A stretch of 9,563 bases of DNA. Source: Eubacteriales bacterium. GTDB taxonomy: Bacteria; Bacillota; Clostridia; Christensenellales; SZUA-584. Position 1 is the stretch's first letter, and each line of letters begins with the position of its first letter. The stretch covers positions 1 to 9,563 of the forward strand of contig JAQTSP010000086.1 of assembly GCA_028711205.1 (NCBI GenBank). Direction: 5' to 3'. Below, in pieces: positions 1 through 4,907 of the stretch. The notes below the pieces were generated by a model, which had not been told where the DNA came from, did no database searches, and saw only the letters and a program-made list of their open reading frames with translations. Made by a program: the position numbers and the translations under genes.

Positions 1-90
1 CGGGTGGACAGGCTGATCAAAAAAATTGCCGGGCAATCAAAAACAATAACACTTCAATCGGATATTTCCGGCGACTGCAATGGTAATTAA
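1..90 (+). CDS. Possible C-terminal end of an upstream gene (partial)
   Basis: Frame 1 is open from the window edge to a TAA at 88-90 and reads 29 residues, beginning RVDRLIKKIAG and ending DISGDCNGN. The composition looks like a basic, helical C-terminal tail, but I do not recognise a family. Its stop overlaps the stop of the minus-strand DUF4180 gene (87-89), so the two genes would meet tail to tail with a 4-nt overlap. An open frame of this length is not rare by chance, so this is a tentative call resting on codon-like composition and on the absence of another gene in 1-86. Confidence 0.35.
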   Translation, partial: RVDRLIKKIAGQSKTITLQSDISGDCNGN

Positions 91-443
91 TTGTCGGTAT
101 CATGACCGGTCAGCGCGCCGGCCGCTTCTTTCTCGGATTTCTTAAAAAAAACATGGTTTCCGCGGTTGCATTCGCGTATGAAAGCGGCAAGGCTTTTACT
201 CTGTACGTTTTCAAAGTCGCCGACAATGGCAAGCCGTATGCCGTAGTTCGGGAACTTCTGCAACATCTCGCCTGCAAGCCCGGTATTCAGTAAAAAAAAG
301 CCGTCAGGAAGCGCTTCTTTATATATGATGATGCCATGGGCACCGTTGCTGTACGCCGTGGCTATGATGTCAAGCACGTCACGGACGCCGCCGACAGTAC
401 CCGTCGTCACGCCGATGCGTCCTCCTTCTATGTACCGTAACAT
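87..443 (-). CDS. DUF4180 domain-containing protein
   Basis: A 118-residue cytoplasmic protein of unknown function. It matches the DUF4180 family over nearly its whole length. Seen: a short N-terminal strand region (1-15), the segment DVLDIIATAYSNGAHGIII (22-40), the hallmark LLNTGLAGEMLQKFPNYG (51-68) followed by LAIVGDF (71-77), and a late SKSLAAFIRECNRG block (82-95). The family has no established biochemical activity; it is often found beside small transcriptional regulators. The start ATG at 443 has an AAGGGGG-like ribosome site 6 nt upstream, inside the 13-nt gap after the hydrolase stop, so it is the third gene of the operon that begins at 1754. Length is normal for the family. There is no signal peptide or membrane segment, and nothing looks broken. 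Confidence 0.85.
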   Translation of the reverse strand: MLRYIEGGRIGVTTGTVGGVRDVLDIIATAYSNGAHGIIIYKEALPDGFFLLNTGLAGEMLQKFPNYGIRLAIVGDFENVQSKSLAAFIRECNRGNHVFFKKSEKEAAGALTGHDTDN

Positions 444-456
444 GTCAATCCCCCTT

Positions 457-1302
457 TTATTGATGCGCGTCCAGAAACGCTGCGATGTCGCCGCCCAGGT
501 TGATCAGCGTATGGGGCGCGTCTTTTAATATGCGGATATCCGCTTGCGGGACAAGCCGTTTTAACCGATCGGCGCTTTTTTGTGTGGAAAAGAGTATATC
601 TTTTTCTCCGCCGAAGAACAGCACGGGCATCTTCAGCCGTGAAAAAGTTTCGTCGGGAAACGGGCGGAGTTTGTCGGGACGCCGCGGACGAAAGTACTGG
701 CCCAGGAGCCCCGCAAACGCCACGGCCTCATCCGGCAACATCAGGTTGCCGAGTATGCGCTTGTTCAGCCCGTGCCCTCTGTTTTTGCCTATCGCTGTGT
801 GGACAGCCATCTCAAGCAGAAACGACATGTGTATCGGCGAGATGCCGGCCGGCGCCAGCAGTACAAGCTGTGAAACACGCAGGGGCGCGTACGCCGCAAG
901 TGAGATCGCCATCCAGCCGCCAAGCGAGTTGCCGACAACGGCCGTGCTTTTAAGGCCAAGGCCGTCAAACAGCTCTGAGAGCCACAGGGCGTAATGCGTG
1001 CCTTTATAGCGCGGGCGGTTTTCCGCGCTCTTTCCCGATTCGCCAATGATGTCGACGGCGTATACCCTGCGCGTTTTTCCAAGCACGGGTACGTCGCCCA
1101 ACCACATCGCGGCGTTTGTCATCGAACCGTGAAGAAGCACGACGGCATCGCCGCCTTCCTTGCCGCTCGCCATCACGAACGTGTCGCCGTATGACGTTGG
1201 AATGGTCAGCTGTTCATTCGGTGCAGGCCAATACGTCAATATTTCCTCATAGCGCCGCATGATGATGCTTTTGCCTTCTGTCGATCTGAATACTGTATTC
1301 AT
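457..1302 (-). CDS. Alpha/beta hydrolase (carboxylesterase-like, YbfK/YisY type)
   Basis: A 281-residue serine hydrolase of the alpha/beta fold. Seen: oxyanion motif LLHGS (56-60), nucleophile elbow GNSLGG (124-129) with Ser126, acid Asp235 in FFGGEKD after the sixth strand, and His264 in DAPHT, so a full Ser-Asp-His triad. A cap region lies at about 155-215. The N-terminal pattern, with PAPNEQLTIPTSYGDTFVMA (26-45) before the first HG strand, resembles the Bacillus YbfK/YisY esterase group. The probable substrate is a small ester or lactone, but this is not decided by the sequence. The ATG at 1302 overlaps the TGA of the upstream regulator gene as ATGA, which points to translational coupling. 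The frame stays open upstream to 1764, but that stretch is the other-frame reading of the regulator gene. No signal peptide: a cytoplasmic enzyme. Confidence 0.9.
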   Translation of the reverse strand: MNTVFRSTEGKSIIMRRYEEILTYWPAPNEQLTIPTSYGDTFVMASGKEGGDAVVLLHGSMTNAAMWLGDVPVLGKTRRVYAVDIIGESGKSAENRPRYKGTHYALWLSELFDGLGLKSTAVVGNSLGGWMAISLAAYAPLRVSQLVLLAPAGISPIHMSFLLEMAVHTAIGKNRGHGLNKRILGNLMLPDEAVAFAGLLGQYFRPRRPDKLRPFPDETFSRLKMPVLFFGGEKDILFSTQKSADRLKRLVPQADIRILKDAPHTLINLGGDIAAFLDAHQ

Positions 1303-1754
1303 AGCTCCTCCTGTTCGTCGCCATATATCGAGACGCAGCCCAGCATCGTCTCTATGAAACGCACCGATCCCCACAGCATGATGCGCAGCTTCCTGCCGCC
1401 GTTCAAGTGCTGTATGTTGATGGTGCTCTTGCCGTACGCCGGATCTTTCGTGTTCGCGGCGGCCAAAAGCGCGCCGGTGATACGGTCCGCCTCGTCTTTG
1501 TCGTCCGCCGAGATATCCACCACCGCCGATACGCCGACCTTGGGGATATTCGGTTTGTTGTCGGCGGTCTCGGTATGCAGCATGGCCGCGCCGCTGTCCT
1601 CGAGGAACACGCTCAAGTCGTGGCCGCTGATCCGGTACTGCTTGCCGACCTTGCCCGCGCGCAGCTTGCCCGACTGTATATACCGCCGCAGTGTTTTCTG
1701 ATGCAGGTTCAGCATCTTTGAGATATCGTCGACCGAATAAAACTTCTCGTCCAT
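1299..1754 (-). CDS. MerR/excisionase-like helix-turn-helix protein
   Basis: A 151-residue regulator and the first gene of the operon. Residues 5-52 form a winged helix-turn-helix of the excisionase/MerR type: YSVDDISKMLNLHQKTLRRY followed by the wing GKLRAGKVGKQYRISG and the HDLSVFLE helix. Residues 71-146 form a second alpha/beta domain (VGVSAVVDIS, then STINIQHLNGGRKLRIMLWG) that I cannot assign; it may sense a ligand or mediate dimerisation. The start is firm: ATG at 1754 preceded by TAGGAGGTGAT (1770-1760), nearly a perfect anti-Shine-Dalgarno match. It overlaps the hydrolase start by 4 nt. By analogy with small regulators of this type it probably controls its own operon; the ATTGT repeats at 1770-1794 are the obvious candidate site. 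No integrase or phage gene is nearby, so a true excisionase role is unlikely. Confidence 0.88.
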   Translation of the reverse strand: MDEKFYSVDDISKMLNLHQKTLRRYIQSGKLRAGKVGKQYRISGHDLSVFLEDSGAAMLHTETADNKPNIPKVGVSAVVDISADDKDEADRITGALLAAANTKDPAYGKSTINIQHLNGGRKLRIMLWGSVRFIETMLGCVSIYGDEQEEL

Positions 1755-1769
1755 AGGACATCACCTCCT

Positions 1770-1799
1770 ATTGTCCTGTATTGTACCACATTGTACGCG
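1770..1799. repeat. Three ATTGT direct repeats at 10-bp spacing (candidate operator)
   Basis: On the plus strand ATTGT starts at 1770, 1780 and 1790, a strict 10-bp period, so the copies sit on one face of the helix. The middle copy is the complement of the -10 box of the regulator operon promoter and the first touches the ribosome binding site region. A fourth, inverted copy (ACAAT) lies at 1829-1833. Direct helical-phase repeats over a promoter fit cooperative binding by an excisionase-like winged HTH, so autorepression by the 1754-1299 product is a reasonable inference. AT-richness alone could produce part of the pattern. Confidence 0.4.
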
Positions 1800-1808
1800 A
1801 TAATGCAA
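1780..1808 (-). promoter_or_regulatory. Sigma-A-like promoter of the regulator-hydrolase-DUF4180 operon
   Basis: On the minus strand, TTGCAT (1808-1803) and TACAAT (1785-1780) are separated by exactly 17 nt. Predicted transcription starts near 1773, leaving a leader of about 20 nt that carries the strong AGGAGG site before the ATG at 1754. The -10 matches the consensus in 5 of 6 bases and the -35 in 4 of 6. Nothing has been tested; the call rests on motif quality, spacing and position. Confidence 0.6.
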
Positions 1809-1929
1809 GACTTTACACTAAATAGGGAACAATAGAGAGCAGGATGAATACAAGTGCTCTTTGCGCCGGATATCCCGCAGGCCCTTATATATATATAATT
1901 TCAAAGAAACATCCATATACCCATCTGGC

Positions 1930-1956
1930 ACACTATCACCATGCGTTCATATTATA
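1930..1956 (+). promoter_or_regulatory. Sporulation (mother-cell sigma) promoter for cotJ
   Basis: CATATTATA (1948-1956) fits the sigma-K -10 pattern CATAnnnTA, with an AC element at 1930-1931 separated by 16 nt, the usual sigma-K layout. The same -10 also matches 6 of 8 bases of the sigma-E pattern CATACAAT, and in Bacillus subtilis the cotJ operon is known to be sigma-E controlled; no good sigma-E -35 is visible at the right distance here. A mother-cell sigma factor is the safe statement, sigma-K-like the better fit. The site lies about 29 nt upstream of the cotJA start. Confidence 0.5.
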
Positions 1957-1984
1957 ATATATAACCTTGTAAAGGAGACTTTTG

Positions 1985-2200
1985 ATGATGGAACAGAACA
2001 GATATCCTGATATGCACACAACGCCGGACAACGCGTGCGTGCCTCAGGAGACCGTGATAAAAGACGTACAGCTGGCGTGCGCGTATGTGCCGATACAGAA
2101 GCTGTGCAGCACGTTCACGCCGATGAAGACACTGATGGCAGGGACCGCTTTCCCGGAGCTTTACGACGCGTACGGATGGGAAAGTGAATATGGTTATTAA
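1985..2200 (+). CDS. cotJA: Spore coat associated protein CotJA
   Basis: A 71-residue member of the CotJA family, a small protein packaged in the inner spore coat together with CotJC. Seen: the family core AYVPIQKLCSTFTPMKTL (33-50) followed by GTAFPELYDAYG (53-64) and a tyrosine-rich end. Length is typical. I chose ATG at 1985 because GGAG (1974-1977) lies 7 nt before it; a TTG at 1982 and an ATG at 1988 are in frame as alternatives. It is the first gene of the cotJA-cotJB-cotJC cluster and follows a sporulation-type promoter. The 55-nt gap to cotJB holds a hairpin. Expression should be limited to the mother cell during sporulation. Confidence 0.92.
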   Translation: MMEQNRYPDMHTTPDNACVPQETVIKDVQLACAYVPIQKLCSTFTPMKTLMAGTAFPELYDAYGWESEYGY

Positions 2201-2204
2201 GGGT

Positions 2205-2231
2205 TCCCAAAAAGCCGCAGGCTTATTGGGG
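2205..2231 (+). other. Intercistronic hairpin between cotJA and cotJB
   Basis: CCCAA (2206-2210) pairs with TTGGG (2226-2230), and AAGCC (2212-2216) pairs with GGCTT (2220-2224) around a GCA loop, with a single A/A mismatch and an outer T-G wobble. This gives about ten Watson-Crick pairs in a 27-nt structure. It begins 4 nt after the cotJA stop and is followed by GTAATATTAAGGAG, not a T-run. It therefore looks like an attenuator or an mRNA-stability/processing hairpin and not a full terminator. The cotJB ribosome site lies just beyond it. Confidence 0.5.
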
Positions 2232-2255
2232 TAATATTAAGGAGAGTTATGAACA

Positions 2256-2531
2256 ATGAGCAGAGATCAACTGTTAAAAGAGCTTTCGGCAATGGATTTT
2301 TATACCGTTGACCTGCAGTTATATCTGAACACGCACCCGAATGACAGGGACGCGCTTCAAAAATATAACGCGGTCGCCTCACAGGCGGGTGCATTGAGGC
2401 AGGAATATGAAAGCATGTATGGGCCGCTGACGTCGTTTCGCTCGACGAGCAAGTATCCGTGGCAGTGGACAGCTGACCCGTGGCCGTGGCAGTACGAATT
2501 CAATTTCAAATTGGCGGGAGATGGTGAGTAA
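2256..2531 (+). CDS. cotJB: Spore coat protein CotJB
   Basis: A 91-residue CotJB-family protein. Seen: the core DFYTVDLQLYLNTHPND (14-30), the helix ending in YESMYGPLTS (51-60), and the tryptophan-rich tail YPWQW...DPWPWQYEF (67-82) typical of the family. CotJB is needed with CotJA and CotJC for this coat component in Bacillus; its molecular activity is not established. The ATG at 2256 follows GGAG (2241-2244) at 11 nt, somewhat long but acceptable. The stop overlaps the cotJC start as TAATG, so the two are translationally coupled. Length is normal and the gene looks intact, unlike its downstream neighbour. Confidence 0.92.
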   Translation: MSRDQLLKELSAMDFYTVDLQLYLNTHPNDRDALQKYNAVASQAGALRQEYESMYGPLTSFRSTSKYPWQWTADPWPWQYEFNFKLAGDGE

Positions 2532-2758
2532 TGTGGGTATATGAAAAGAAGCTGCAGTATCCGATAAAGATCAAAAAGCCGGATCCAAAGATGGCCAAGG
2601 TGGTCATCACGCAGTACGGCGGGCCGGACGGAGAGATCGGCGCGGCTCTGAGGTATTTGAGCCAGCGTTTCGCGATGGTGACACCCGAGGCCAAGGCGAC
2701 GCTGAACGATATCGGTACGGAGGTACCGGTATTGACACAAGATAAGATGCATGCTTGA
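2531..2758 (+). pseudogene. cotJC: Truncated CotJC (manganese-catalase-like coat protein, N-terminal third)
   Basis: CotJC is a ferritin-like dimanganese catalase homologue, usually about 190-200 residues. This copy has 75. Residues 1-64 fit the family well: MWVYEKKLQYPIK start, ITQYGGPDGE (26-35) with the first metal ligand Glu35, AALRYLSQRF (38-47) and LNDIGTE (58-64). Family members then continue E-L-x-H, supplying the next Glu and His ligands; here the sequence switches to VPVLTQDKMHA and a TGA. No other frame downstream resumes the family sequence, so this is a deletion or rearrangement and not a simple frameshift. Four of the five expected metal ligands are missing, so catalase activity is not possible. 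The break coincides with the start of the right arm of a 24-nt inverted repeat. The ATG at 2531 overlaps the cotJB stop and has GGGAG 10 nt upstream. An assembly join is the main alternative to a real truncation. Confidence 0.85.
2709..2732. repeat. Near-perfect inverted repeat at the cotJC break
   Basis: The arms ATATCGGTAC (2709-2718) and GTACCGGTAT (2723-2732) pair over 10 positions with one T-G wobble around a GGAG loop. The left arm and loop are conserved cotJC coding sequence (codons of DIGTE); the right arm begins at the first base after the last family-like codon. There is no T-run, so it is not a terminator. A fold-back, template-switch event could create exactly this arrangement. 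Confidence 0.6.
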
Positions 2759-3037
2759 CAGATTCAAATGATAAAAATGGCGCTTTATTTTTTAAGAGAA
2801 TGTATAAGCGCAGTTGCGTTTATACAAAAGATCGCAAATATATCAGAATCAGGCACTGACAACTCAAGGTTTGCATATTGGCAGTGATAGCCATGTAAAA
2901 TGGACATCACTGCCTTCGAAAGCCACCATTTATAGCAAGCCCTGCACGAAACAAAGATTGATATTTATGGAAAAACCGCGCCACGTGATTCTGCATACAT
3001 CGATGCTGTTTTAAAATAAATTTATGATATATAAAAA
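2759..3037. other. Gene-free, degenerate stretch after truncated cotJC
   Basis: No intact gene is visible. The plus-strand frame of cotJC continues with coding-like pieces broken by stops: 39 codons from an ATG at 2768 to a TGA, then a piece starting MDITAFESHHL and, after a TAG, a 26-residue run ALHETKIDIYGK...DAVLK ending at TAA 3017-3019. The last piece looks like the end of a real protein, but I do not recognise its family. Another plus frame (2814-3014) stays open but has no ribosome site and reads like noise. The stretch is more AT-rich than its neighbours and may be the decayed remains of a gene, brought next to cotJC by the event that truncated it. Confidence 0.35.
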
Positions 3038-3042
3038 AGGTG

Positions 3043-3071
3043 TTGTAATTTGATTTTTCACATTGTATAAT
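3043..3071 (+). promoter_or_regulatory. Sigma-A-type promoter of the isomerase-dehydrogenase operon
   Basis: TTGTAA (3043-3048) and a perfect TATAAT (3066-3071) are separated by 17 nt. Transcription would start near 3078, about 65 nt before the isomerase start codon at 3143. The -10 box is enclosed by the 3056-3090 inverted repeat, so the promoter looks repressible. Confidence 0.7.
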
Positions 3072-3090
3072 TGTTTCAGAAAATGTGAAA
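3056..3090. promoter_or_regulatory. Inverted repeat around the -10 box (candidate operator)
   Basis: TTTCACATT (3056-3064) and AATGTGAAA (3082-3090) are perfect 9-bp inverted repeats separated by 17 nt that contain the TATAAT box. The centre-to-centre spacing is 26 bp, about two and a half helical turns. The right arm overlaps the first bases of the cre-like box. The predicted start of transcription lies between the arms, so the repeat cannot form a hairpin in the mRNA and is better read as a two-half-site DNA operator. The cognate regulator is not in the window. Confidence 0.5.
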
Positions 3091-3099
3091 GCGTTCCCA
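3086..3099 (+). promoter_or_regulatory. CcpA cre-like site
   Basis: TGAAAGCGTTCCCA fits the cre consensus TGWNANCGNTNWCA at 13 of 14 positions (C in place of W at position 12). It lies about 8-22 nt downstream of the predicted transcription start, a common position for catabolite repression by roadblock or promoter occlusion. It suggests the operon is shut down when preferred sugars are present. Operators of other LacI-family regulators look similar, so a dedicated LacI-type repressor is an alternative. Confidence 0.55.
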
Positions 3100-3142
3100 T
3101 ATAATCAGAAAGCCTGCGTTTTGGGTGGGCGGAGAGGATATC

Positions 3143-3784
3143 GTGAAAATCGCTTTGATCAACGAAAACAGCCAGGCCCCAAAAAATGCGCTGCTGTTTG
3201 AACTTCTGATAAAGACTGCCGAGCCCTATGGCCATACTGTCGCTAATTATGGCCGTTATTCGGCTGAGGATCCCCACGAGAGGAGCTATGTCCAGGCGGG
3301 CTTGCTGACCGCGATTTTAATCAATTCAGGCGCTGCGGATCTTGTGATTACCGGCTGCGGCACCGGCGAGGGCGCCATGATGGCGTGCAATGCGTTTCCC
3401 AATGTTATCTGTGGCCTTGTCAACGATGCGCTTGATGCAACTTTGTTAGCACGCGTAAACGATGCCAATGCGATCGCAATGCCATATGCCAAGGGCTTTG
3501 GCTGGGGTGCCGAACTGAATATCGAATATGCGTTCGAAAAGTTGTTTGCAGCCGAGTTCGGCAGCGGTTATCCCGAAGAATGGGCTGCTGCGGAAAAGCA
3601 CAACAAGCGCATTCTGGATCAGGTAAAAAACATAACGCACCGCAGCATGGCACAAATTTTGAAGGACATCGACCAGGATTTCTTAAAAGAGACTGTCTCT
3701 GCAGATACCTTTACCGAACTGTTTTATTCTAATTGCAAGGACAACGAAGTATCTGAATACATCAAAGAACTCCTGCAAAAGTGA
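3143..3784 (+). CDS. RpiB/LacA/LacB-family sugar-phosphate isomerase
   Basis: A 213-residue cytoplasmic isomerase of the RpiB/LacAB fold, a family that interconverts aldose and ketose phosphates of four to six carbons. Seen: first strand MKIALINENSQ (1-11), VANYG (33-37), the active-site loop VITGCGTGEG (68-77) with Cys72 in the place of the family's catalytic cysteine, and NDANAIAMPYAKGFGWG (106-122). Residues 140-213 form a C-terminal extension (CKDNEVSEYIKELL near the end) that ordinary RpiB, at about 150 residues, lacks. The N-terminal DHAG-type motif of classical RpiB is replaced by NENSQ, so the substrate probably differs from ribose 5-phosphate. I chose GTG at 3143 because GGAG (3131-3134) lies 8 nt upstream and the protein then starts in family register; a GTG at 3125 would add six residues. 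First gene of the operon with the two dehydrogenases. Confidence 0.88.
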   Translation: MKIALINENSQAPKNALLFELLIKTAEPYGHTVANYGRYSAEDPHERSYVQAGLLTAILINSGAADLVITGCGTGEGAMMACNAFPNVICGLVNDALDATLLARVNDANAIAMPYAKGFGWGAELNIEYAFEKLFAAEFGSGYPEEWAAAEKHNKRILDQVKNITHRSMAQILKDIDQDFLKETVSADTFTELFYSNCKDNEVSEYIKELLQK

Positions 3785-3930
3785 GGCAGATTATAATAAA
3801 GAATCCTTTGTTCGCTGATAATATCGATGTGCTCATGAACGTGGAAGGAATCAACGCGATCAACTGAGGTTTTGAAGCTGATCGTTTCAAGAGCAAGGCC
3901 GAAGCGATCGACAGGATTTCTGGAAAGTGA
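3781..3930 (+). pseudogene. Coding-like 50-codon remnant with an internal TGA
   Basis: A GTG at 3781 overlaps the isomerase stop as GTGA and opens a frame that reads 28 residues (NPLFADNIDVLMNVEG in the middle), then TGA at 3865-3867, then 20 more residues (GFEADRFKSKAEAIDRISGK) to a TGA at 3928-3930. Both halves have protein-like composition and codon choice, and the frame fills the whole gap between the isomerase and the first dehydrogenase. The simplest reading is a small gene or gene tail broken by one point mutation to TGA; sequencing error is possible. I do not recognise the family. No clear ribosome site precedes the GTG. TGA is used as a normal stop by other genes here, so a reassigned code is not the explanation. 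Confidence 0.35.
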
Positions 3931-3935
3931 TAGAC

Positions 3936-4889
3936 ATGAGAAAAGTATTGATCGCCATGCCCCATTACTCCGAGACATGCACAAGGGGTTACAGGATGCT
4001 GAAGGCGTATGGCTGCAAAATCATTGAAAATCATTACGATCGGGATTATACCGTACGCGAACTGCAGACGATCATGCCGGATGTGGAGGGCGTGATCGCG
4101 GATTCCGAAAAATGGTGTGAGGAGACTCTAACCGCCGCACCCAAGCTGAAAGTCATTGCCCGTTTTGGTACTGGCATGGACAGCGTCGATGTGGAGGCGG
4201 CAAAAAGGCACGGTGTGATCGTAACGAACTGCCCCGGCCTGAATGCAAATACCGTTGCAGAACAGGCAATCGCGCTGATTTTCTGCGCGCTTCGGAAGAT
4301 TCCGGAGCTGGATGCCGATACCAAGCGGGGCGGCTGGAGCCGCGTGATGTTCCACGAGCTTTGCGGTAAAACGGTTGGCATTATGGGTTTTGGCGCGATC
4401 GGGCAGAAGGTGGCCGAAAAGCTGCAGGGATTCAATTGCAACATCATCACATTTGACAAGTTTCCCAACTTTGACAGGGCAAAGACGCTGGGCGTCAGCA
4501 TGATGAGCTTTGAGGAGGTTGCACAAAAGAGCGATGTGATTTCCCTCCATATGCCGCTATTGCCGGACACCAGGCATATCATCAATGCAGAATCTTTAAG
4601 GCTGTTCAAAGACGGCGTACTGATTGTCAATACGGCAAGAGGAGCTTTAGTGGATGAAGGCGCGTTGGCCGGCGCACTGCGCAACGGCAAGGTCTCCATG
4701 TTTGCCGCCGATGTTTTTGAACAGGAGCCTCCCGCGAAAGACGTTCCGTTGTTTTTATGCAGGAATTACATTTGCACGCCTCACATTGCGGGTGAAACCT
4801 TTGAAAACCGTGAAAAGACAGGCGCTGCAACGGCCGCCGTACTGATCGATGTTTTCGAGGGCCGAGAGCCGCCTAATCGCAGAGCGTAA
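3936..4889 (+). CDS. D-isomer-specific 2-hydroxyacid dehydrogenase, NAD type (paralogue 1)
   Basis: A 317-residue dehydrogenase of the D-2-hydroxyacid/phosphoglycerate dehydrogenase family; such enzymes reduce a 2-oxoacid or oxidise a D-2-hydroxyacid. Seen: substrate-domain motif ARFGTGMDSVD (75-85), NCPGLNANTVAEQA (98-111), Rossmann motif GFGAIG (151-156), Asp174 at the end of the second strand (ITFDK), which usually selects NAD over NADP, catalytic Arg235 in NTARG, Glu264 in DVFEQEP, and His283 in TPHIAGET. All catalytic positions are present. The C-terminal ACT or regulatory domain of SerA is absent, so serine biosynthesis is not implied. ATG 3936 is preceded by GGAAAG (3922-3927) at 8 nt and matches the start of paralogue 2; a GTG at 3927 is in frame. 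It lies 18 nt upstream of paralogue 2. Confidence 0.92.
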   Translation: MRKVLIAMPHYSETCTRGYRMLKAYGCKIIENHYDRDYTVRELQTIMPDVEGVIADSEKWCEETLTAAPKLKVIARFGTGMDSVDVEAAKRHGVIVTNCPGLNANTVAEQAIALIFCALRKIPELDADTKRGGWSRVMFHELCGKTVGIMGFGAIGQKVAEKLQGFNCNIITFDKFPNFDRAKTLGVSMMSFEEVAQKSDVISLHMPLLPDTRHIINAESLRLFKDGVLIVNTARGALVDEGALAGALRNGKVSMFAADVFEQEPPAKDVPLFLCRNYICTPHIAGETFENREKTGAATAAVLIDVFEGREPPNRRA

Positions 4890-4907
4890 GGAAGAAAGGA
4901 TAATCAT

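Noticed and set aside
1299..1754. Excisionase of a mobile element
   Set aside because: No integrase, att-like repeats or phage genes are visible; the protein has an extra C-terminal domain and sits in an operon with a hydrolase, so a regulator is more likely.
1303..1764. In-frame upstream extension of the hydrolase, giving a 435-residue protein
   Set aside because: It is the alternative-frame reading of the HTH gene: low-complexity, Arg-rich, no family match. The ATGA overlap and the alpha/beta hydrolase start fit ATG 1302.
1886..1903. TA-repeat tract upstream of cotJA
   Set aside because: A short AT dinucleotide run in a promoter region; no evidence that it is more than AT-rich spacer.
2755..2790. 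TTGACA at 2755-2760 as a -35 box for a promoter into the degenerate region
   Set aside because: No acceptable -10 hexamer occurs 15-19 nt downstream.
2771..2796. Weak stem ATAAA/TTTAT followed by a T-run as terminator of the cotJ operon
   Set aside because: Only five A-T pairs; too weak to call a terminator.
2814..3014. Plus-strand open frame of 66 codons in the gap before the sugar operon
   Set aside because: Starts on TTG without a ribosome site, has no family-like features, and overlaps other broken pieces; treated as noise.
3865..3905. Possible selenocysteine codon: TGA followed by a small stem (TTTTGAA with TTCAAGA)
   Set aside because: The loop (GCTGATCGT) lacks the GGU element expected of a bacterial SECIS, no selenoprotein family is recognisable around it, and a point mutation explains the TGA more simply.
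4046..4699. Long antisense open frames across the dehydrogenase, transporter and isomerase genes
   Set aside because: They lie opposite strongly supported genes, have composition typical of reverse-complement shadows, and lack ribosome sites.
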